From an uncultured PS1 clade bacterium (lineage in GTDB: Bacteria; Pseudomonadota; Gammaproteobacteria; PS1; Pseudothioglobaceae), in the NCBI GenBank assembly GCA_937950605.1, contig CALFDA010000035.1, forward strand, positions 1-25,757: a stretch of 25,757 nt of DNA, in the 5' to 3' direction. Shown in pieces: positions 16,982 through 23,361 of this stretch; position 1 is the first letter of the stretch, and every line of letters begins with the position of its first letter. Position numbers and translations under genes: made by a program. The notes below the pieces were generated by a model. The model was not told the DNA's origin and ran no database searches. It worked only from the letters and a program-made list of their open reading frames with translations.

Positions 16982-18244
16982 TTAATCAGTGCAGTTGCAC
17001 GGAATGGCACTATCTAACTTCAATAATTCTGGATCAACCTCTTCGCCATTATCAACCCTGTTTTTAATATCCTCAAAAACAAATTTACTGATACCGCCAA
17101 AAAATCCAACATATTTAGCATTCTCTAAAGCTATTGGACGCTTTTCTGCCACCAAATCTCGGCTATATTTTTTTTCTATATTTATCCACCAATCTATACT
17201 TTCTGGCGTATTTTTGTCAATATTTTGCGATAATTGCAAAGTGGCGATTTGCTGTAATTTAGCCTTGCTTTTAAGCGGACAATAAAGGCAATTAGAAAAA
17301 AGTCCTGTGTTAGACAACTTTAAATTAAAATCTTGTTGCTCCCAAAATTCTATTACTTGCTCCCCTGTAATATTATTATCAACCAGTGGGGCATAAATAT
17401 TTTCGCCATGAGGTTGATTAAATAATGATTTGCCTTGGTTTTCTTGTGCTTCTTCAATTCTATTTTTAATCTTGACTATGCGTCTTTGTTCATCACCTCT
17501 TAATCCTAAAACCGATACATAGTCTAATGCTTGGTCACCATATAATTGCGCTTTATTGCCCACAACACCAGACATTAAATTTTTATTATCAATGGTAATA
17601 TTTGCTTTTGTCCAATCTTGAAAATTTTGTTTTTCTCTAACAAATGCGCAATTTCTAACAAAATCCTTTTTACGCAACAAAATATTTTTTGGCACACTGC
17701 CACCATTATTTTTGTGTGTCTTTATCACATCGTCATCTGACATTTTAGGGCTATTGCCATAGTGTCCCAGCCTTTCAATGCTTGATTTTTGTGCAAACCA
17801 ATCACTCAAAAAAGCATTGGTGATAAAAATTTTCATTGATTGTGTACAGGTTCGGCTCAACATGCTAGGCAAAAAACCACTAAGCGAAATCATCTCTTCA
17901 AACACTTCACCTCTATAATGATAGCCTCCAAGGTTATTGTTACTAAAAGGTTGATTATTAACTAATTTATAAGAGGGTTTTCGCGACCATTGATAAGTAT
18001 TGCTTGAATCCTCATAGGTTTGATACTCAACCCAAAAGAATGGGATATTGTATTTTTCCTCTGCTATTTTTTGTATTTTGCGAGTAAATTCATAAGTAGC
18101 AGAATGCTCGCAAGATGTGTTATTAAAAATAATAACATCGCCTCTTTTGGGATTAAGTTGATTATTTTTTAAAAGTTTCATCAACATCATTGCCGATGAG
18201 CGACCGCCAGAAAATTTAACAACATATGGTTTTTGATTGTTCAT
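16982..18244 (-). CDS. PAPS-reductase-like PP-loop protein of accessory cassette
   Basis: Member of the PP-loop nucleotide hydrolase superfamily, related to PAPS reductase and DndC. The 420-residue protein has the PP-loop KFSGGRSSAM (10-19), NNTSCEHSATYEF (41-53) after the second strand, SRTCTQSMK (130-138), the GLRGDEQRR motif (247-255), APLVDNNITGEQVIEFW (285-301), FSNCLYCPLKS (316-326) and a C-terminal PCNCTD. Cys133, Cys319, Cys322 and Cys416/418 are placed to bind a metal or Fe-S cluster. True assimilatory PAPS reductases are shorter and end differently, and there are no sulfate-assimilation genes here, so sulfate reduction is unlikely. Adenylation or thiolation of nucleic acid, as in DndC, is a family-based possibility. 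First gene of the cassette; there is no clear ribosome binding site before its ATG. Confidence 0.88.
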   Translation of the reverse strand: MNNQKPYVVKFSGGRSSAMMLMKLLKNNQLNPKRGDVIIFNNTSCEHSATYEFTRKIQKIAEEKYNIPFFWVEYQTYEDSSNTYQWSRKPSYKLVNNQPFSNNNLGGYHYRGEVFEEMISLSGFLPSMLSRTCTQSMKIFITNAFLSDWFAQKSSIERLGHYGNSPKMSDDDVIKTHKNNGGSVPKNILLRKKDFVRNCAFVREKQNFQDWTKANITIDNKNLMSGVVGNKAQLYGDQALDYVSVLGLRGDEQRRIVKIKNRIEEAQENQGKSLFNQPHGENIYAPLVDNNITGEQVIEFWEQQDFNLKLSNTGLFSNCLYCPLKSKAKLQQIATLQLSQNIDKNTPESIDWWINIEKKYSRDLVAEKRPIALENAKYVGFFGGISKFVFEDIKNRVDNGEEVDPELLKLDSAIPCNCTD

Positions 18245-18287
18245 ATTGCGTTTTGATTCATAATAATATATTTACAGCACGACTTTT

Positions 18288-18393
18288 CTGCTGGTGGCTA
18301 TGTTGGTTTTTAACTTACAATCTTTATCCAGTTCGATTCTTCCACAAAACTACTATCTATTTTGTAAGCAGTTTGCACCAGCAGTTTGTGGAA
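18288..18393. repeat. Nested and crossing inverted repeats upstream of accessory cassette
   Basis: Three perfect inverted repeats interleave here. A is CTGCTGGTG at 18288-18296 with CACCAGCAG at 18376-18384. B is CTTACAA at 18314-18320 with TTGTAAG at 18362-18368. C is TTCCACAAA at 18340-18348 with TTTGTGGAA at 18385-18393. B nests within A, while C crosses both, and the 3' arms of A and C touch. The layout suits either a pseudoknot or two alternative folds. GCAGTTTG also repeats directly at 18368-18375 and 18381-18388. On the minus strand this would be the leader of the PP-loop gene, ending about 43 bases before its ATG. Confidence 0.5.
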
Positions 18394-18756
18394 AAAATTT
18401 TATCATAGCATTACACAACGCATGTTTTAGTTAGAATATGCTTTTGCGCTTGTAACCAAGTATTAAGGTATTTGTTTAACTTATCACGTACCATATATCA
18501 GCATGACTTAGTCGGCAACAACTAATGTTTTGGTGATTATTAAATCTATGTCAAAGCCTCTTTGAGTATAATTTAGGCGGTGCGATAAAGTATGAAAGAT
18601 TAAAACATACATTAAAAATAGCAGAATAAAATATTAAGTATTAATTATTACAAATACCCTATTAACATCGCCGATAGGTGTACTTATAAACGCTTTAAAC
18701 TTAGATGATTAATTTTTATTTTGCAATGGGTTGATGCTTACATTTTGGAGAGATTT
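18394..18756 (+). promoter_or_regulatory. purE upstream region with predicted -10 box
   Basis: No gene is visible here. TTTGAGTATAAT at 18561-18572 contains a perfect -10 (18567-18572) and is identical over 12 bases to the rpmB promoter region. If used, it would give a leader of about 180 bases before the purE ATG. Within that leader GGCGGTG (18575-18581) can pair with CATCGCC (18667-18673) using one G-U pair. I recognise no PurR operator or purine riboswitch. Confidence 0.45.
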
Positions 18757-19245
18757 ATGAATGCACTTGTTGGCGTTATTATGGGTTCTAAGTCAGATTG
18801 GTCAACTATGAAAAACGCTGTGGAAATGCTAGAGGTGCTTGGTGTTGCTCATGAAGTCAAAGTGGTATCAGCGCACCGCACACCTGATTTAATGTTTGAC
18901 TATGCAAGTAATGCTTTGAGTCGCGGATTAAAAGTTATCATTGCAGGCGCAGGTGGCGCAGCACATCTACCTGGTATGGTGGCAAGTAAAACAATTGTGC
19001 CTGTTTTAGGGGTGCCGATTCAATCACGTGCATTAAATGGGCAAGATTCACTATTATCCATTGCACAAATGCCGGGTGGTATCCCCGTTGGAACTTTAGC
19101 AATTGGTGAGGCAGGTGCTAAAAATGCAGGTATCTTGGCGGCACAAATTGTTGCTAATGAAAATGCAGCCGTTAGAGAAAAAATTATTGCCTTCAGAGAC
19201 AAATTAACACGAGATGTTTTGGATAATCCAAATCCACGCAACTAA
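18757..19245 (+). CDS. purE: N5-carboxyaminoimidazole ribonucleotide mutase
   Basis: Catalyses conversion of N5-CAIR to CAIR in de novo purine synthesis. The 162-residue protein shows the family motifs GVIMGSKSDW near the N-terminus, VVSAHRTPD (the active-site His region), AGAGGAAHLPGMVAS, and VLGVPIQSRALNGQDSLLSI(A)QMPGG. An in-frame TTG at 18721 would add 12 residues, but the ATG at 18757 has GGAGAG at the right distance and gives the typical class I length. purK follows 3 bases after the stop, the standard two-enzyme arrangement in which PurK supplies N5-CAIR. Confidence 0.97.
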   Translation: MNALVGVIMGSKSDWSTMKNAVEMLEVLGVAHEVKVVSAHRTPDLMFDYASNALSRGLKVIIAGAGGAAHLPGMVASKTIVPVLGVPIQSRALNGQDSLLSIAQMPGGIPVGTLAIGEAGAKNAGILAAQIVANENAAVREKIIAFRDKLTRDVLDNPNPRN

Positions 19246-19248
19246 AGC

Positions 19249-20322
19249 ATGAAAATAGGCATTTTAGGCGCTGGGCAACTGGGTAGAATGCTTGCTATCA
19301 GTGGTTACCCGCTTAATCATCAATTTGGTTTTTTAAGCACTTCTAATAACGAGCCTTCATCGCTATTGGGTCGAATGTTTATTAATGATGATAAATCTTT
19401 GGTTGATTTTGCAGATGTAATAACTTTCGAAAGTGAAAACACAAATGTTGAAAAGGTGCGAGAAATCAACAAAAACACACCTGTTTTTCCTAGTGAAAAA
19501 TCTTTGTTTATTAGCCAACATCGTGGTCGTGAAAAAGCATTGTTTAATCAACTCAATATTCCTTGTGCGCCTTACCAAATAGTAAATTCTAGGCAAGACT
19601 TAAAACAAGCAGTCAAAAATATTGGGCTGCCAGCTATTCTAAAAACCACCACCGAAGGTTATGATGGCAAGGGACAATTTTTTATCCGCAAACACAACCA
19701 AATTAGCAAAGCTTGGGAAAGTTTAAGTGGCGTTGAGTTAATTTTGGAAGGTTTTGTTAATTTTAAACGCGAGTTATCGCTGATTGCTGTGCGTGATATG
19801 AATAACAACCACAAATACTACCCTTTAGTTGAAAACATACATCACAATGGTATTTTACGATTAACCATTGCGCCCGCGCAAAACATTAGTTCGCAATTAC
19901 AAAAAACCGCAAAATATTATATGCAGAGCCTGCTTGATGAGATGAATCACGTTGGTGTTTTAACAATTGAATTATTCGAAACAGAAAACGGGCTAATTGC
20001 TAATGAAATAGCGCCTCGTGTCCACAACTCTGGGCATTGGAGCATTGAAGGAGTCAATACCTCACAATTTGAAAATCATATACGCGCCATTACTAATTTA
20101 CCCCTAGGCGACACCACACCTAGACACAATTTTTGTGCAATGATTAATATCATTGGCACAGTTGGCAATATCAACACTGTGCTTAAACTATCAAACACAC
20201 ATCTGCATTTATACGATAAGCAAGAACGCATTGATAGAAAGTTAGGGCATATCAACATTACGGCTAATTCTCAAATTGAACTAGATGCAAGCATTAAAAA
20301 ACTAAAGGCTTTTTTGCCTTAA
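19249..20322 (+). CDS. purK: N5-carboxyaminoimidazole ribonucleotide synthase
   Basis: ATP-grasp enzyme that carboxylates AIR with bicarbonate to N5-CAIR, the substrate of PurE. The 357-residue protein begins MKIGILGAGQLGRMLA and contains the ATP-grasp hallmarks PAILKTTTEGYDGKGQFFI (about 125-143), ELILEGFVNFKRELS, and the metal-binding NEIAPRVHNSGHWSIEG segment. Length is normal. It starts 3 bases after purE with no separate ribosome binding site of note, so translation is probably coupled. A short hairpin overlapping its stop codon likely ends the transcript. Confidence 0.97.
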   Translation: MKIGILGAGQLGRMLAISGYPLNHQFGFLSTSNNEPSSLLGRMFINDDKSLVDFADVITFESENTNVEKVREINKNTPVFPSEKSLFISQHRGREKALFNQLNIPCAPYQIVNSRQDLKQAVKNIGLPAILKTTTEGYDGKGQFFIRKHNQISKAWESLSGVELILEGFVNFKRELSLIAVRDMNNNHKYYPLVENIHHNGILRLTIAPAQNISSQLQKTAKYYMQSLLDEMNHVGVLTIELFETENGLIANEIAPRVHNSGHWSIEGVNTSQFENHIRAITNLPLGDTTPRHNFCAMINIIGTVGNINTVLKLSNTHLHLYDKQERIDRKLGHINITANSQIELDASIKKLKAFLP

Positions 20323-20328
20323 TTTTTT
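20305..20328 (+). terminator. Intrinsic terminator overlapping the purK stop codon
   Basis: AAGGC (20305-20309) pairs with GCCTT (20316-20320) around a six-T loop and is followed by AATTTTTT. The purK TAA begins within the last base of the stem. The stem is short at five pairs, but the position and the T run fit a terminator. Confidence 0.55.
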
Positions 20329-20833
20329 GCTTGTATAAATGCTCTAAACGCCAAATGATAGCCATTCATTATTACTAAAATCGTCATACATATAATTCGG
20401 AAAATTGTCTAATTTTTGCGCGGATTTTTACACTATTTTAAATGCATTGGCTACAGAAACCTTGAATATATTGAAAGCCTTGGATAGACCAAAGGCTAGA
20501 TTGTAAATATGCAAAGATTCGAGTCTTACATCGAGCAAGGTTTAGTGGATAAATCTATTTTAAATGAAGAAGAAATTACACCTTTTTCAGCATTAATACT
20601 AGAAGTAAAAGCAGATCTTAGTATTGCTACTATTGACAATACTGAAACAACAGGATAAATTGCTCCTACCGTATAAGAAAATACTAATGTATTTGTATTT
20701 TTTTTCCCACCATTGTAGAATCTTTGGGTTAATGGTTGCATCTAAAAGGTAATGTAGCCATAGGTTTAGTGGAATTATCCAAATCTATAATAAGTTCAAG
20801 ACTTAGATAGTTTCTTTTTTCAAAGGAGGAGCC
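20323..20833. other. Intergenic region before the acetate cluster
   Basis: No gene that I can support. A 49-codon plus-strand reading frame at 20509-20658 has no ribosome binding site and no recognised similarity. AGCCTTGG (20476-20483) can pair with CCAAAGGCT (20489-20497) with one bulged A, a hairpin without a T run. A TATAAT at 20786-20791, about 43 bases upstream of the DUF4212 gene, is the likely -10 of the symporter operon. The ribosome binding site AAAGGAGGAG sits just before the ATG at 20834. The stretch may be decayed coding DNA, but I cannot identify a source. Confidence 0.4.
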
Positions 20834-21073
20834 ATGTTCTCGGACGACTATTGGGGGGCAAACCTAAAACTTATTACTATTTGTTTAGCGATTTGGTTTG
20901 TGGTCTCTTATCTATTTGGTATTTTACTTGTTGAGCAACTAAACACCATTTCTATCGGTGGATACAAACTAGGGTTTTGGTTTGCACAACAAGGTTCAAT
21001 TTATGTATTTTTAGCACTTATTTTCTATTATGCAAGTGCAATGAATAAAATTGATGAAAAATACAAAGATTAG
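20834..21073 (+). CDS. DUF4212 sodium/substrate symporter small subunit
   Basis: Small inner-membrane partner of the solute symporter encoded next door. The 79-residue protein has two hydrophobic helices (about 11-31 and 46-67) with the family pattern YWGANLKLI...WF near the start and the LGFWFAQQGSIY motif before helix 2, as in the DUF4212/TIGR03647 family. A strong AAAGGAGGAG precedes the ATG. It lies 9 bases upstream of the large subunit. The exact role of the small subunit is not established. Confidence 0.92.
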   Translation: MFSDDYWGANLKLITICLAIWFVVSYLFGILLVEQLNTISIGGYKLGFWFAQQGSIYVFLALIFYYASAMNKIDEKYKD

Positions 21074-21082
21074 GAGTAAAAG

Positions 21083-22774
21083 ATGGATTTACAAATATTA
21101 ACATTTGCATTTGTAGGTATCACTTTTGCTGTCTATATTAGTATTGCCTTCTGGGCAAAAGCCAGCTCAACTAAAGAATTCTATGTTGCAGGTGGCGTTG
21201 TGCATCCTGTTGCAAATGGTATGGCAACAGCGGCAGACTGGATGAGTGCGGCATCATTCATTTCAATGGCGGGTTTAATTGCATTCTTAGGATATGGTGG
21301 ATCTGTATTCTTAATGGGTTGGACAGGTGGTTACGTGCTTCTTGCAATGTTACTTGCACCTTATCTAAGAAAACATGGTTCGTATACCGTTCCTGAGTTT
21401 ATTAACGATAGATACTATTCTAAAGCAGCGCGTGTAGTTGCAGTAATATGTCTTATCATTGCATCAGTAACTTATGTTATCGGTCAAATGAAAGGTATTG
21501 GTGTGGCGTTCTCTCGTTTCTTGGAAGTAAGTTATGAAATCGGTCTTATTGTAGGCATAGGCATTGTGTTAATCTATGCAGTATTAGGTGGCATGAAAGG
21601 TATTACTTATACACAAATTGCACAATATGTGATTATGATTATCGCATATACTATTCCTGCAATCTTCATCTCTTTACAACTTACGGGCAACCCTATTCCA
21701 CAACTTGGTTTAGGTTCAACACTTGCTGATGGTTCTGGTACATATCTCTTGGATAAACTTGACCAAATCGTAGTGGGCTTAGGCTTTGCAGAATATACCA
21801 CGACACCAAGATTAAGTATGACCAATACTTTTGTATATACGCTATCTCTTATGATTGGAACAGCAGGGTTGCCACATGTAATTATGCGTTTTTTTACAGT
21901 AAAAAATGTGCAATCTGCACGTCAATCAGCAGGTTGGGCATTACTATTCATTGCTATTTTATATACTACTGCACCAGCAGTAGCAGCAATGGCGCGTTTA
22001 AACTTAATGCAAACAGTGCATAATACTGAAATCAAACAACTTCCAGAATGGGTTGAAAACTGGAAAACAACAGGTCTTCTGGAATATGAAGATAAAAATG
22101 GCGATGGAAGAATCCAATACACTGGCAACAAAAAAACCAATGAAATGACAAAAGTAGACCGTGACATTATGGTACTTGCAAACCCTGAGATTGCACAATT
22201 ACCAAACTGGGTGATTGCACTAGTTGTAGCAGGTGGTCTAGCGGCTGCACTTTCAACTGCGGCAGGGTTATTGCTTGCAATTGCATCATCAATATCACAT
22301 GATTTGTTAAAAGGCGTATGGCGTCCACATATTAACGAAAAAGAAGAACTAATGTGGTCGCGTTTATCTATGGTGGGTGCAATTGCACTTGCAGGATACT
22401 TTGGTTTTAATCCTCCGGGTTTTGCAGCTGGAACTGTGGCACTTGCCTTTGGTTTGGCAGCATCAAGTATCTTCCCAGCACTGATGATGGGTATCTTCTC
22501 ACGCAAAATGAATAAAGAAGGTGCTATCGCAGGTATGATTGCAGGTATTGGTATTACGCTACTTTATGTATTTCAACATAAAGGTATTATGTTTATTCCT
22601 GAAACATCATTCTTGGGCGACATGAGTCCGAACTGGTTCTTAGGTATTGAGCCTAACGCCTTTGGTGCTATCGGTGCTGTGGTTAACTTTGTTGTTGCAT
22701 ACATCGTGGCAAGTAACACTGCCGCAGTTTCTACTGATGTTGATGCTATGGTAACAAATATGAGAAAACCATGA
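21083..22774 (+). CDS. Sodium:solute symporter, VC2705 subfamily (probable acetate uptake)
   Basis: Large integral membrane protein of the SSS family that drives uptake of a small organic anion with sodium. The 563 residues include about 13 hydrophobic helices and SSS signatures: EFYVAGGVVHPVANGMATAADWMSAASFI (about 32-60), YTVPEFINDRYYSKAARV, GQMKGIGVAFSRFLEV, and GTAGLPHVIMRFFTV (about 259-273). A polar insertion at about 312-365 carries a calcium-loop-like DKNGDGRI (337-344). Its pairing with a DUF4212 subunit identifies the VC2705-like subfamily. The downstream acs gene points to acetate as substrate, which is inference from context. A terminator follows at 22789-22815. Confidence 0.93.
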   Translation: MDLQILTFAFVGITFAVYISIAFWAKASSTKEFYVAGGVVHPVANGMATAADWMSAASFISMAGLIAFLGYGGSVFLMGWTGGYVLLAMLLAPYLRKHGSYTVPEFINDRYYSKAARVVAVICLIIASVTYVIGQMKGIGVAFSRFLEVSYEIGLIVGIGIVLIYAVLGGMKGITYTQIAQYVIMIIAYTIPAIFISLQLTGNPIPQLGLGSTLADGSGTYLLDKLDQIVVGLGFAEYTTTPRLSMTNTFVYTLSLMIGTAGLPHVIMRFFTVKNVQSARQSAGWALLFIAILYTTAPAVAAMARLNLMQTVHNTEIKQLPEWVENWKTTGLLEYEDKNGDGRIQYTGNKKTNEMTKVDRDIMVLANPEIAQLPNWVIALVVAGGLAAALSTAAGLLLAIASSISHDLLKGVWRPHINEKEELMWSRLSMVGAIALAGYFGFNPPGFAAGTVALAFGLAASSIFPALMMGIFSRKMNKEGAIAGMIAGIGITLLYVFQHKGIMFIPETSFLGDMSPNWFLGIEPNAFGAIGAVVNFVVAYIVASNTAAVSTDVDAMVTNMRKP

Positions 22775-22788
22775 AATTAAAATATCGT

Positions 22789-22815
22789 AAAACGCCACTA
22801 TTTGAGGTGTTTTTT
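22789..22815 (+). terminator. Hairpin terminator after the symporter gene
   Basis: AAAACGCC (22789-22796) pairs with GGTGTTTT (22806-22813), one G-U pair included, around a 9-base loop, and the T run continues to 22815. It lies 14 bases after the symporter stop and would separate or attenuate transcription toward the membrane protein and acs genes. Confidence 0.65.
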
Positions 22816-22854
22816 CTTATAGAATCTGGGTGATTTATTGTATATTTTAAATGT

Positions 22855-23361
22855 GTGCTGACATTTTTTAAAAATAAACACATTATTGTGGCAATGATTG
22901 TCACTCCCATTCTAGCAGTGGTTGCGTGGTTTGCAGTGGATTATTATGTAGCAGAACGTCCGCATCAAATGAAAGCAAATGGTAGTTATACTTTACAGGA
23001 AAAACCCAGTTGCCGTTGGGGTAGTGGTGGCTGTATTCTCAGCAATAATGATGTAGAATTTAGTTTTAGGGCGCATAACACTGCAAAATATAACACACTT
23101 GTGCTTATTTCAAGTATTGAGATTGATGCTGCACATATTGCTTTGGTAACAAATAAAGAAGAGCACTCAACGCCAGTGTCGATGTTAAAACAACAAGATA
23201 ACACATGGATTATAAATATTGAACCTGTTGATAATAATCAGTTTTTACAATTAGTTTTTAGTGTTGGAAACACACAGTTTTATGCTGTGGTTCCTACTAT
23301 TTGGATAAATAAAGAGGAGTTACCTTATGAACAACAATACTCATCACTCAATGAATATTAA
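22855..23361 (+). CDS. Membrane-anchored periplasmic protein of unknown function
   Basis: I do not know a function for this 168-residue protein. It has an N-terminal membrane helix (about residues 9-31) with a short cytoplasmic start, then a soluble, beta-rich domain that is probably periplasmic. The segment KPSCRWGSGGCILSNNDVEFSF (about 50-71) has two cysteines eight residues apart that could form a disulfide or bind metal. Similar short anchored proteins with a Cys-x(n)-Cys-x-Leu pattern occur in other gammaproteobacteria, from memory. The GTG at 22855 is the best start, though it has no clear ribosome binding site; an ATG at 22894 would cut into the helix. It overlaps the acs start by 35 bases, so the two may be co-translated. 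Confidence 0.72.
   Translation: MLTFFKNKHIIVAMIVTPILAVVAWFAVDYYVAERPHQMKANGSYTLQEKPSCRWGSGGCILSNNDVEFSFRAHNTAKYNTLVLISSIEIDAAHIALVTNKEEHSTPVSMLKQQDNTWIINIEPVDNNQFLQLVFSVGNTQFYAVVPTIWINKEELPYEQQYSSLNEY

Noticed and set aside
16982..18244. Assimilatory PAPS reductase (CysH)
   Set aside because: Too long, with a different C-terminus and no sulfate-assimilation neighbours; it sits in a cassette with a GHKL ATPase.
13362..18244. Dnd or Ssp phosphorothioation locus
   Set aside because: Only a DndC-like PP-loop protein is present; no cysteine desulfurase, DndB/D/E, SspB/D/E or restriction partner is encoded.
18226..18408. 60-residue plus-strand reading frame over the PP-loop gene start
   Set aside because: Cysteine- and aromatic-rich product without a ribosome binding site, coinciding with the inverted-repeat region.
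20509..20658. 49-residue plus-strand reading frame before the symporter operon
   Set aside because: No ribosome binding site, no recognised motif, and surrounded by stops; left as unsupported.
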